64,000 nt of DNA. Source: Prevotella sp. UBA2711 (GTDB taxonomy: Bacteria; Bacteroidota; Bacteroidia; Bacteroidales; Bacteroidaceae). Location of the stretch: NCBI GenBank assembly GCA_002354095.1, contig DEKX01000019.1, forward strand, positions 235,652-299,651, read 5' to 3'. Positions 32,773-41,254 of this stretch are shown one piece after another; position 1 is the first letter of the stretch, and each line of letters opens with the position of its first letter. Under the pieces are notes generated by a model. The model was not told where the DNA came from. It worked only from the letters and a program-made list of their open reading frames with translations, and made no database searches. Made by a program: the position numbers and the translations under genes.

Positions 32773-33513
32773 ATGAAAAATCTGACAACTCGGCGAACAA
32801 TTCGCAAATATAGCAATCGGGAAGTGAGCCAAGAGCTCTTGAATCGCCTTATGACTGAGGCAAGTCGTACTCAGACGATGGGTAATTTGCAACTTTACAG
32901 TGTGGTGGTCACACGCTCAGAAGAGAAGAAGAAGGAGTTGGCTCCTGCTCATTTTAATCAACCGATGGTGACGCAGGCTCCCGTAGTGTTGACTATTTGT
33001 GCCGACTTCAATCGCACATCGGTATGGGCACGTAACAGAAAAGCAGAACCGGGATATAATAATTTCCTGTCTTTTATCAATGCCAGTATCGACGCACTGC
33101 TCTACACCCAGACGCTTTGCAACTTGATGGACGAAGAGGGATTGGGCTATTGTTATTTAGGTACGACCGTCTATATGCCCCAGATGATTATCGATACGCT
33201 CCAACTGCCTCAGTTGGTGATGCCTGTGGCTACACTGACGGTAGGGTGGCCCGCTGAAGAGCCTGCACTTTCCGACCGTCTGCCCTTGGAAAGTTTCGTC
33301 CATAACGAGACGTACCAAGATTATTCGCCTCAGACGATTGACACCTATTATAAATATAAGGAGGAACTGGAGGAAAATCGCCATTTCTGTGAAATCAATC
33401 AGAAGGAGACATTAGCACAGATTTTCACGGATATCCGTTATACCAAGAAGGACAACGAAGCTATGTCCGCTGTCCTTCTTAAGACTCTAAAGCATCAGGG
33501 ATTCCTTACATAA
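32773..33513 (+). CDS. Nitroreductase family FMN protein (NfsA/Frp-like)
   Basis: The protein has 246 cytoplasmic residues. The N-terminal RRTIRKYSNREVSQELL and ASRTQTMGNLQLYSVVVTR segments give the phosphate- and flavin-binding Arg, Ser and Asn of the nitroreductase fold, and GLGYCYLGTTVY is the second FMN-contact loop. The length and C-terminal helical extension resemble NADPH-dependent NfsA/Frp reductases, which reduce FMN, quinones or nitro compounds. The stop overlaps the stop of the convergent GH94 gene by 8 nt. The substrate is not predictable. Confidence 0.88.
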   Translation: MKNLTTRRTIRKYSNREVSQELLNRLMTEASRTQTMGNLQLYSVVVTRSEEKKKELAPAHFNQPMVTQAPVVLTICADFNRTSVWARNRKAEPGYNNFLSFINASIDALLYTQTLCNLMDEEGLGYCYLGTTVYMPQMIIDTLQLPQLVMPVATLTVGWPAEEPALSDRLPLESFVHNETYQDYSPQTIDTYYKYKEELEENRHFCEINQKETLAQIFTDIRYTKKDNEAMSAVLLKTLKHQGFLT

Positions 33514-35947
33514 TCACCTCAACCGTGTGCTTACCAGCGGAGTAGGGGATGGTGTTGCCCTCGATGGCTGAACCATCGAGCACGATTTGGCTTACGCCAT
33601 GCTCCTTGCCCTCTGGGTTCTTGATGGTGATGGTGTATTCTGCATCGCGGAACTTACGCTGAATAGTGTATTCCTTGGCTGTCGTGGGCAGACAGGGGTC
33701 TATCTGCAAACCGTCATACTGAGGTTTAACACCCAGAATATATTGCGAAACGGTGAGCCACATCCATGCAGCAGTACCCGTGAGCCATGAATTCTTACCC
33801 TCGCCAGGACGGGCTGCATCCTTACCAGCCACCATCTGACAGTTGACGTATGGCTCCACCTTGTGCAGTGTCTGGTATTTCTCTTCCACATAGCTTGGCA
33901 GAATCTTGGCATAGTGTGCCCAAGCATCGTTACCGCGTCCTGCTATAGCCTCGCCAATGATGACCCAAGGATTGTTGTGGCAGAAGATACCTGCATTTTC
34001 CTTGTAGCCCTCTGGATAGCTGGAAATCTCACCATATTCGTAGATGTACTTGGTGAAGGCGGGATTGTTGAGCACCATACCGTGTTCGCATTCCAAGTAT
34101 TTCTTGCACGAGTCGAGACTCTTGCCTACCATACCCTCATCGGCACCAATCTCTGCCATTGTGCACCAGCCTTGACTCTCAATGAAAATCTTGGCCTCTT
34201 CGCACTCATGCGAACCAATCTTATTGCCGAAGAAATCGTAGGCACGCAGATACCATTCGCCGTCCCATCCGTCTTTCTTCACTGCTGCAACCATTGCGTC
34301 GATAGCCTTTTGCATGCGTTCAGCCTCATCGTGCTTGGCAATTCTATTGCAAAGTTCTACATACTGTTTCGCAGTCACCACGAAGAGACCTGCAATCATC
34401 AGCGATTCAGCCTTCGAGCCCTCGCTCTTGTTCTCTGTTGTCTGGAAACTCTCGTTAGGATCCCATGAGAAGCAGTTCAGGTTCAGGCAGTCGTTCCAGT
34501 CGGCACGTCCGATGAGTGGCAACTTGTGTGGACCCAGGTTCTCGATGACGTGGTTCATCGACACCTTCAGGTGTTCAAACAGGGTTACCTCAGAACCCGG
34601 CTGATTGTCGAAAGGCACCATCTCGTCAAGAATAGAGAAATCGCCCGTCTCTTTGATATAAGCCACTGTTCCGAAGATGAGCCAACAGGGGTCGTCATTG
34701 AAACCGCCACCGATATCGTTGTTGCCGCGTTTGGTCAGCGGCTGGTATTGGTGGTAGCATCCTCCGTCAGGGAATTGGGTGGAAGCAATATCAATGATAC
34801 GCTGGCGTGCGCGACTTGGAATCTGATGCACGAAACCTACCAAGTCCTGGTTGGAGTCGCGGAATCCCATGCCACGTCCGATACCACTCTCGAAGAAAGA
34901 GGCAGAGCGTGAGAAATTGAATGTCACCATGCACTGATACTGGTTCCAGATGTTCACCATGCGGTCCAGCTTATCGTTACCCGTGCGTACATTATATATA
35001 TTAAGGAGGGCATCCCAGTACTGGCACAGCTCGGCAAAAGCCTTGTCCACCTTCTCGGTAGTATTCAACTTCTCGATGATGGCGTAAGCCTTCTCTTTGT
35101 TGATGACCTTAGGTGCCACAAACTTCTTGTCCTGCTCGTTCTCTACATAACCCAACAGGAAGATGAAGTCCTTCTCCTCACCTGGTTTCAGTTCTACCTC
35201 GATATAGTGCGAGGCAATGGGGCTCCATCCGTGGGCATGCGAGTTGCGTGGCTTGCCTTCCATCACTGCATCGGGATTGGCAAACTCATTATACAGACCG
35301 ATGAAAGTCTCGCGATCGGTGTCATAACCCTGAATCTCCGTGTTCACATGATAGAAGGCATAGTGGTTGCGACGCTCGCGATACTCTGTCTTATGATAAA
35401 TCGTCGAACCCTCAATCTCCACCTCACCAGTCGAGAAGTTACGCTGGAAGTTCTCCATATCCGTAGCGGCGTTCCACAGGCACCACTCTTCAAACGAGAA
35501 GAGTTTCAGCTTCTTTACTTCGCCGGTTGTGTTCTTCAATGTCAGTTTCTGTACTTCTGCCAATGTTTTCAGGGGTACGAAGAAGAGAACACTGGCTTCC
35601 ACACCGTTCTTGCAGCCTGTGATGCGGGTGTAGCTCATGCCGTGGCGGCACTCATAGAAATCGAGTGGCGTCTTGCAGGGCTTCCATCCGGGATTCCACA
35701 CGCAGCCATTGTCGTTGATGTAGAAGTAGCGCCCGCCATTATCCATCGGCACATTATTGTAGCGATAGCGCGTGATGCGGCGGAACTTGGCATCTTTGTA
35801 GAACGAATAGCCACCTGCCGTATTGGAGATGAGTGAGAAGAAGTCCTCATTGCCCAGATAGTTAATCCAGGGCCATGGGGTCTTAGGGTCGGTAATCACA
35901 TACTCACGATGTTGGTCATCAAAGTGACCATAGCGTTTGTTGTCCAT
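33506..35947 (-). CDS. Cellobiose phosphorylase-like GH94 enzyme
   Basis: The protein has 813 residues with no signal peptide, so it is cytoplasmic. GH94 phosphorylases split cellobiose or related disaccharides with phosphate to glucose-1-phosphate and glucose. The full layout is present: an N-terminal beta-sandwich, a helical linker, an (alpha/alpha)6 barrel with GIGRGMGFRDSNQD and FPDGGCYHQYQPLTKRG, and ADWND (482-486) carrying the general-acid Asp of the family. QGWCTMAEIGA and a C-terminal jelly roll follow. The strong barrel motifs and length fit cellobiose phosphorylase best; chitobiose phosphorylase is the alternative. It is monocistronic and converges on the nitroreductase with overlapping stops. 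Confidence 0.9.
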   Translation of the reverse strand: MDNKRYGHFDDQHREYVITDPKTPWPWINYLGNEDFFSLISNTAGGYSFYKDAKFRRITRYRYNNVPMDNGGRYFYINDNGCVWNPGWKPCKTPLDFYECRHGMSYTRITGCKNGVEASVLFFVPLKTLAEVQKLTLKNTTGEVKKLKLFSFEEWCLWNAATDMENFQRNFSTGEVEIEGSTIYHKTEYRERRNHYAFYHVNTEIQGYDTDRETFIGLYNEFANPDAVMEGKPRNSHAHGWSPIASHYIEVELKPGEEKDFIFLLGYVENEQDKKFVAPKVINKEKAYAIIEKLNTTEKVDKAFAELCQYWDALLNIYNVRTGNDKLDRMVNIWNQYQCMVTFNFSRSASFFESGIGRGMGFRDSNQDLVGFVHQIPSRARQRIIDIASTQFPDGGCYHQYQPLTKRGNNDIGGGFNDDPCWLIFGTVAYIKETGDFSILDEMVPFDNQPGSEVTLFEHLKVSMNHVIENLGPHKLPLIGRADWNDCLNLNCFSWDPNESFQTTENKSEGSKAESLMIAGLFVVTAKQYVELCNRIAKHDEAERMQKAIDAMVAAVKKDGWDGEWYLRAYDFFGNKIGSHECEEAKIFIESQGWCTMAEIGADEGMVGKSLDSCKKYLECEHGMVLNNPAFTKYIYEYGEISSYPEGYKENAGIFCHNNPWVIIGEAIAGRGNDAWAHYAKILPSYVEEKYQTLHKVEPYVNCQMVAGKDAARPGEGKNSWLTGTAAWMWLTVSQYILGVKPQYDGLQIDPCLPTTAKEYTIQRKFRDAEYTITIKNPEGKEHGVSQIVLDGSAIEGNTIPYSAGKHTVEVIM

Positions 35948-35979
35948 ATCTTTGTCGAGTATTAATAGTTATATTTGGG

Positions 35980-35988
35980 GCAAAGATA
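35980..35988 (-). promoter_or_regulatory. Promoter -7 element of the GH94 gene
   Basis: The minus strand reads TATCTTTGC followed by CCC, 32 nt upstream of the ATG at 35947. Confidence 0.7.
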
Positions 35989-36030
35989 CGAATAAATGAG
36001 TAAAGTACAAAAAGAAATCCTATTTTTTTG

Positions 36031-38301
36031 TTATATTTTCAGATTCACGCCTGCAAACCATGTTCTGGGCACAGCCGGACCATAGATGTAGCTGGCATCA
36101 CGATCCATGCCTTTGTCTATGTCGCGCTGAAACTGGTTGAACATGTTCTTCACGCCACAATTCAACTCCAGTCTGTAGTGCTTGTAAAGATGGAATTCGT
36201 AAGCCAGTTTCATACCCATTTCGAAGAATCGGTCGGTATTCACCTCTTCGTCCTTCTCCACATAGCCTGCATAGTGCTGCACCAGCATACTGCCCGTTGC
36301 CTTGCCGTCGAGGGTGATGGTCAGATGGTGGGTGGGGTTGTAGGTCACGAGGAAATAACCATACTGGTCGGGGGTGCGGAACATGCGGCGCTGAGGCTTG
36401 ATACTCTCGTCTTCGCTCCATGCAAAATCCTCTGTATAGCGACTGCGCTGAATGGTATAGCCTCCCTGCAGCATCAGCATGCGGCGATAGCCTATCTTGG
36501 CTTCCAGATTCACACCGCCCACGTATGCACCGTTTGAGTTCATGCGCGTCAGTAGCAGGTTACCCTTCTCGTCGTGTCCGTTCTCCTTCAGTGCAAACAC
36601 GTCGTTCAGACGGGTATAGAACCCCTCCAGCGTCAGATTGGTATCCCAATCGCCAAAACGCTTATACAGGTCCACACTTCCGCTAAGGCTGTGGCTGTAT
36701 TCAGGTTTCAGGTCGGGAGCCAGTGTGATGAGCGACACCTCACCGCCCACAGCACCCACGTGCAGGTCTTCGTCGTAGGCTTGGGGCGCGCGATAGCCGC
36801 TGGCATACGACAGTCGGCAAATCACGTTGGGAATGGGCGTGTAGCGCAGACTGGCACGTGGCGAGAATACCATGTTCTTCAGCAGGTTATGCTTCTCCAG
36901 GCGTGCTCCTAACAGAATACTCCATTGCTCGTTCTTCCATTCGTTCTGCAGGTAACCGCCACCGATGCGCACCTGTTGCAGCATGTCGCGTCCGTAACCC
37001 AGCATCTTGTCGTGCAGACGGTTATAGGTATATTCGGCACCCACGCTGATGTCGCCGCCCAGTCCCCAGGTGAAGGGGTAGGAATAGCGATACTGTCCGC
37101 CCGCCACCACGGTTACGTCGTTCGTGCGTCCGTAGGCATTGGGGTTCTTATTGGTGCCGAAATAGCTCTCGCGGGCAGTGTTCTGAATACTGCTATAGAG
37201 CGATACAAAGTGTTTCTGCTCATTGCTGTACCAGTCCCATCGCAGCGAACCGGCATCGATGTTGTGGCGCAGCTGCTCTGCCAAGTCCGTCTCGTGAGGG
37301 GGCAGGTCAATGTCACATCCGCCACGGCGATACTCCTTGACATGGTGATATTCTGCCGTCAGTCTGCCATAGTCGGAGGTCTTGAAGAAGCTGCGGAAAC
37401 CTGCCGTCGTACTGTTCAGCAGCGGAATCTCTGAAAAACCGTCGTCATCCCTGTCGTACTGCTTGCGGTTGCGCTGTACGGCAAACACGAAGAGCCCCAG
37501 TTTCCTGTTGTCGGCTACTACGGAGGCATTGATGGCTGTGTTGAAGTCGTAGGCCCCTTTCTCCATATACGAAGAGCTGTGGTTCACATTCACGAAGTTG
37601 CGTGTAGGCTCTTTCGTGATGATATTCACCACACCGGCTATGGCATTGGCTCCATAGAGTGCCGAACCGCCTCCGCGGATAATCTCCACACGGTCCACCA
37701 TTCCTGCCGGCACCTGTTCCAGTCCATAGACCGAAGCCAGCGACGAGAAGATAGGGCGCGAGTCCATCAGAATCTGCGAATACTGCCCCTCCAGTCCGTT
37801 GATGCGCAACGAGGGCACACCGCAGTTCGAACACGTCTGCTCCACGCGCAGTCCCGTCTGATAGTTCAGCACGTCAGCCATGCAGTGAGCCGTCGTCGCT
37901 TCAAAGAGCACGGGCGATATCACGTTCACGATATTGGCTGTTTCCTTGCGTTTCGTCTTATATTTATTGGCTGTCACCACCACGTTGTCCATCATGAAGG
38001 TTTCCTCCGTCAGGGTCACGTTCAGTTCCAGCATCTCGTCGCGCTTCAGGTCCACCTTGCGTTCCTCTGTGTTGTAGCCCACACTCGAGAATACCAGCGT
38101 CTGTTCGCCTCTGGGTAGGTCTTTCAGGAAGTAGTGTCCTGTCTCGTCGGTCATGCCGCCGAGGGCAGTACCTTTCAGCATCACCGTTACGAAGCGCATG
38201 TTTTCGCCTTTCTCGTCTTTTACGTGTCCCATCACGTGAGCATCCTGGCCGTAGGCTGCTATCGTCAGCAGGGCAGTCAGCATTGTCATCAATAATCTCA
38301 T
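36031..38301 (-). CDS. TonB-dependent outer-membrane receptor
   Basis: The protein has 756 residues. A signal peptide (to about 18, AAYG) precedes a carboxypeptidase-regulatory-like beta-sandwich (20-95; GHVKDEKGENMRFVTVMLKG, LVFSSVGYNTEE). The TonB-box and plug region contains CSNCGVPSLRINGLEGQYSQ, LMDSRPIF, VDRVEIIRGGGSALYGANAI and GVVNIITKEP. A 22-strand barrel follows, ending in AGVNLKI with a near-terminal hydrophobic residue. This is the ferrienterochelin/BtuB-like class rather than SusC. No susD-like gene or cobalamin riboswitch is seen; the leader is only about 60 nt. The ligand is unknown, perhaps metal or siderophore. A paired Cys motif in the plug is notable. Confidence 0.9.
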   Translation of the reverse strand: MRLLMTMLTALLTIAAYGQDAHVMGHVKDEKGENMRFVTVMLKGTALGGMTDETGHYFLKDLPRGEQTLVFSSVGYNTEERKVDLKRDEMLELNVTLTEETFMMDNVVVTANKYKTKRKETANIVNVISPVLFEATTAHCMADVLNYQTGLRVEQTCSNCGVPSLRINGLEGQYSQILMDSRPIFSSLASVYGLEQVPAGMVDRVEIIRGGGSALYGANAIAGVVNIITKEPTRNFVNVNHSSSYMEKGAYDFNTAINASVVADNRKLGLFVFAVQRNRKQYDRDDDGFSEIPLLNSTTAGFRSFFKTSDYGRLTAEYHHVKEYRRGGCDIDLPPHETDLAEQLRHNIDAGSLRWDWYSNEQKHFVSLYSSIQNTARESYFGTNKNPNAYGRTNDVTVVAGGQYRYSYPFTWGLGGDISVGAEYTYNRLHDKMLGYGRDMLQQVRIGGGYLQNEWKNEQWSILLGARLEKHNLLKNMVFSPRASLRYTPIPNVICRLSYASGYRAPQAYDEDLHVGAVGGEVSLITLAPDLKPEYSHSLSGSVDLYKRFGDWDTNLTLEGFYTRLNDVFALKENGHDEKGNLLLTRMNSNGAYVGGVNLEAKIGYRRMLMLQGGYTIQRSRYTEDFAWSEDESIKPQRRMFRTPDQYGYFLVTYNPTHHLTITLDGKATGSMLVQHYAGYVEKDEEVNTDRFFEMGMKLAYEFHLYKHYRLELNCGVKNMFNQFQRDIDKGMDRDASYIYGPAVPRTWFAGVNLKI

Positions 38302-38359
38302 ACCTTATTTCTCTTTCTTTTCCTTTATTAAAAAACTATCCTGTGCTGGTTTTCGGCGT

Positions 38360-38368
38360 GCAAAGGTA
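38360..38368 (-). promoter_or_regulatory. Promoter -7 element of the TonB receptor
   Basis: The minus strand reads TACCTTTGC followed by AC, 58 nt before the ATG. A TTTGGC/TTTGC element lies about 20 nt further upstream. Confidence 0.7.
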
Positions 38369-38440
38369 CGAATAAGAAAGCAAATTGCCAAATTTATTTA
38401 GATTTTTTCTTAATTAGCATCGTTTTCCGTAGTAATGATT

Positions 38441-38502
38441 ATTGGAGCGCACTCGAAAAAATCCACTGCACTCCAATTTTTACTGGAGTGCAGTGGAAAA
38501 AC
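38441..38502. repeat. GTGCACTCC-type palindromic repeat, copy 2
   Basis: It has the same three-arm layout as 12633-12697: ATTGGAGCGCACTCGAAAA, then CTGCACTCCAATTTTT, then CTGGAGTGCAGTGG. It lies between the minus-strand TonB receptor promoter and the stop of the acyl-CoA synthetase gene, where it can terminate the latter. Confidence 0.78.
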
Positions 38503-38520
38503 CAGGCGCGTGCTACCTCT

Positions 38521-40581
38521 TTATTTCTCTATCAATATGCGGGCATCGACGGCGACGATGTTGTCGCCATCAGCCAGGAGGGGATTGATGTCCATCTCCT
38601 TGATTTCGGTGGCGAAGCGGAGGAGGGTAGAGAGCCGCACGATGATTTCGGCATATTTCTGTTCGTTGATGCCTTGCTGGCCTCGCGTTCCTTGCAGGAT
38701 TTTATAGCCGCGCAGGGAGTGAATCATCGAGAAGGCCTCGCCATAGCTGAGTGGAGCAAGACCGGACTGCACGTCCTTCAGTACCTCGACAAAGATGCCG
38801 CCCAAGCCACAGAGCACCACATGACCGAAACGTTCCTCGTATTTGGCTCCGATGAAGAGTTCGGTACCCTTCAGCATCTTCTGCACCATCACGCTCGTAG
38901 CTCCGTCAATCTGCATCATTCTGTCGAATTCCAGTGCCAAGTGTTCCGGGGTGCGTATGTTCAATGCCACACCGCCCACATCGCTCTTATGCACAGGTCC
39001 TACCACCTTAGCCACTACAGGATAACCTACCTTCTGGGCAAAAGCCATCAGTTCGTCCTTAGAGGCAGACACCAACTCAGGAACGAGTGGGATGCCCGCA
39101 CAGGTGAGTATTTCGCGAACCGTCTGAGGAGGCACATAGCCGTTCTGGTCGATGCTCATAATGGTTTTGTGCAGACGGGGAATGTCAATGCCATAGAGTT
39201 GAACCTCAGGAGGAGCGGGCTGGGGCGTGCGCATAATCTGCGACAGCGCCGTTGCCAGCGTCACCTCGTCGGAGAAATTGACGTGTCCCTTTGCCAGGAA
39301 TTCAGCCACCTCGGGACCTGCAGTATGCAGACTGGGCAGGATGGGGAAGATAGGTTTGCGGCATTCCTGTATCTTCTGGTGCAGCACCTCGTAAGCCTGA
39401 TAAAGCGTGGTGAGTCCCGGTGTGCCATAGATAACGGCAATGGCATCGATATTGTCAAACTTCTGTTCACAATAGTCAATAGTGAGTCCCAGTTGTTCAG
39501 GAGTACCAGTAGCCAGAATGTCGATAGGGTTAGCCACACTGGAGCCGGGGAAGAGCTTCGACTTCAGTTCCTCTGCGATTTCCCCTTCCAGTTTGGGCAC
39601 TTCCAATCCGCCTTTCGACAGCGCATCGGTGAGCATCACTCCTGGTCCGCCCGCATGGGTCACGATGGCAAACCGCTTACCCGTCAGAGGCGGAAGCGTA
39701 AAGATACAACCCACCGTAGTCAGTTCCTCGCGGCTGTGACAACGCACGATACCTGCTTTACGGAACAGAGCTTCTACGGCAGAGTCGCTGGAGGCGATGG
39801 CTCCCGTATGGCTCGATGCCGCCCTGCTGCCACTCTCGCTCGAACCAGCTTTGATAGCGGCTATGCGACAACCCTTTCGGATGAGGCTCGATGCGTGATA
39901 GAGCAGTTTGTCGGGATTGGAGATGTTTTCAATATAAAGCAGCTTCACGGAGGAGTCGGTTTCAGGATTGAAGTGCTCGTCCATATACTGCAACACATCC
40001 TCGATGCCAATCTGTTTTCCGTTACCGATGGACCAAACGCTGTTGAACTGGAGTCCCTTGATGACGGCACTCTCCAGAATGAAGACAGCAGTGGCGCCGG
40101 AGCCGCTGACAAAATCGACACCCTGCGGATGCAGTTTGGGAATAGGTTGCGTGAAGACGCTATGATGGTTGCGATTGAGCAATCCGATGCAGTTAGGACC
40201 TATCAGTGCAGCCCCGTATTGCTCGCACGTGTCGAGAATGCGCTGTTCCATCTCAGCCCCTGCCTTGGTCTCTTCGCCAAAGCCGGCAGAGATGATGATA
40301 AAGGCACGGGTTTCTTTGTCACGTGCCAGCAGTTCCACCGTGTCAGGGCACAACTTGGCAGGAATGACCAAGACGGCCAGTTCGGTGGGAGGCAACTCGC
40401 GGGCATCATGGAAGACTTTGATGCCCTGTACCTCGTTTTCTTTAGGATTGACAATGCGAAGCGTGCCTTCGTAGCCACCTTGCAACAGATTGCGTACGAT
40501 GGCTCCACCTGGCTTGTGGATATTGTTGGAACCCCCGATAACTGCAATGGATTTGGGGGCTAATAACTCTCTGTTGATCAT
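38521..40581 (-). CDS. ADP-forming acetate-CoA ligase (acetyl-CoA synthetase), fused subunits
   Basis: The protein has 686 cytoplasmic residues. The alpha part has a CoA-binding Rossmann domain (KSIAVIGGSNNIHKPGG, IGPNCIGLLN) and a ligase-CoA domain with phospho-His motif SSHTGAIASSD (His258). The beta part is an ATP-grasp domain (about 460-686; PVVAKVVGPVHKSDVGGV, EMDINPL). The enzyme interconverts acyl-CoA, ADP and phosphate with acid, CoA and ATP, giving substrate-level ATP in fermentation; it may instead have a protein-acylation-linked role. The stop of this gene is near the GTGCACTCC repeat. The start overlaps the upstream hypothetical's stop (ATGA). Confidence 0.92.
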   Translation of the reverse strand: MINRELLAPKSIAVIGGSNNIHKPGGAIVRNLLQGGYEGTLRIVNPKENEVQGIKVFHDARELPPTELAVLVIPAKLCPDTVELLARDKETRAFIIISAGFGEETKAGAEMEQRILDTCEQYGAALIGPNCIGLLNRNHHSVFTQPIPKLHPQGVDFVSGSGATAVFILESAVIKGLQFNSVWSIGNGKQIGIEDVLQYMDEHFNPETDSSVKLLYIENISNPDKLLYHASSLIRKGCRIAAIKAGSSESGSRAASSHTGAIASSDSAVEALFRKAGIVRCHSREELTTVGCIFTLPPLTGKRFAIVTHAGGPGVMLTDALSKGGLEVPKLEGEIAEELKSKLFPGSSVANPIDILATGTPEQLGLTIDYCEQKFDNIDAIAVIYGTPGLTTLYQAYEVLHQKIQECRKPIFPILPSLHTAGPEVAEFLAKGHVNFSDEVTLATALSQIMRTPQPAPPEVQLYGIDIPRLHKTIMSIDQNGYVPPQTVREILTCAGIPLVPELVSASKDELMAFAQKVGYPVVAKVVGPVHKSDVGGVALNIRTPEHLALEFDRMMQIDGATSVMVQKMLKGTELFIGAKYEERFGHVVLCGLGGIFVEVLKDVQSGLAPLSYGEAFSMIHSLRGYKILQGTRGQQGINEQKYAEIIVRLSTLLRFATEIKEMDINPLLADGDNIVAVDARILIEK

Positions 40582-41183
40582 ACGGTAACAATGGATTTAA
40601 CAGGATAGGAAGCAATGGTGGACTCCGGGAAGAAGTAGCCCAGTTTCAGTACGTGCTTGATGGGCGTGCCGTCGGCTACGTCGTGCCCATCCTCTTCTCT
40701 GTCTAATTCCTTGTCGAACTTGCCATTGATAGGGCCTTGTACAAAATCCTGATAGGTGTCGCCCTGACTGATAATGCTCACGCAGGTGTTGACGAAAGGT
40801 AACTGTTTGTTGACAAACTGGCGGATATCATGAGCCAGCAAGTCAACCTCCTCAATACCAGTCAGTAAGTCTTCGTCCGTGGCTTTACCCGTAGCCAGCA
40901 TCTGAATTAATGGTTGCATCTCCTTCTGGTAATGGCGCAAATCGAAGATGCGATTATTCAGCGTGATAAACTTTCTGATGCCCTCGTTATAGACCATCAT
41001 CTGTTCAGGAGTAAGCTTTAATGATGAAGTTTCTTTCTCCCGTTCTCTCTGCTGTTCAGCCAGTTTTCTGAGTTCTTCTCTCTTTTTGCGCATTTTGACG
41101 AAAGCAGTTGTTCCTGCTGCAATGGCAGTAACTCCGATGGTGGCAAGTGCTGCCCATGCCGACTTCTTGTTTTTCAGTTCCAT
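40578..41183 (-). CDS. Membrane-anchored coiled-coil hypothetical protein
   Basis: The function is not recognised. The 201 residues have a single N-terminal hydrophobic segment (about 8-28, SAWAALATIGVTAIAAGTTA) followed by a strongly charged helix (30-55) likely to form a coiled coil. A mixed helical domain with no catalytic signature completes it. The topology suggests an inner-membrane anchor with a cytoplasmic or periplasmic domain. It is translationally coupled to the ADP-forming acyl-CoA synthetase (4-nt overlap), so the two are probably expressed together. The functional link is unknown. Confidence 0.7.
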   Translation of the reverse strand: MELKNKKSAWAALATIGVTAIAAGTTAFVKMRKKREELRKLAEQQREREKETSSLKLTPEQMMVYNEGIRKFITLNNRIFDLRHYQKEMQPLIQMLATGKATDEDLLTGIEEVDLLAHDIRQFVNKQLPFVNTCVSIISQGDTYQDFVQGPINGKFDKELDREEDGHDVADGTPIKHVLKLGYFFPESTIASYPVKSIVTV

Positions 41184-41207
41184 AAGTCCGATTGTTTATA
41201 TTTTGTC

Positions 41208-41216
41208 GCAAAGATA
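41208..41216 (-). promoter_or_regulatory. Promoter -7 element of the hypothetical/acyl-CoA synthetase unit
   Basis: The minus strand reads TATCTTTGC followed by GAC, 24 nt before the ATG at 41183. It is divergent from the MATE promoter. Confidence 0.7.
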
Positions 41217-41238
41217 GTAAAATTTCTCAAAAAAGCAT

Positions 41239-41247
41239 TACTTTTGC
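41239..41247 (+). promoter_or_regulatory. Promoter -7 element of the MATE gene
   Basis: TACTTTTGC followed by AG, 7 nt before the ATG at 41255. This rules out the longer reading frame from 41192 and implies a very short leader. Confidence 0.65.
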
Positions 41248-41254
41248 AGAGAAA

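Noticed and set aside
38302..38360. Cobalamin riboswitch before the TonB receptor
   Set aside because: The leader is under 60 nt and shows no B12-box; too short for the aptamer.
38488..40563. 691-codon open frame antisense to the acyl-CoA synthetase gene
   Set aside because: The minus strand encodes a complete, motif-bearing enzyme. The plus-strand frame has no recognisable domain and its composition is that of a codon shadow.
41192..41254. Extended N-terminus of the MATE protein
   Set aside because: The promoter element lies inside the extension and the family begins at the later ATG.
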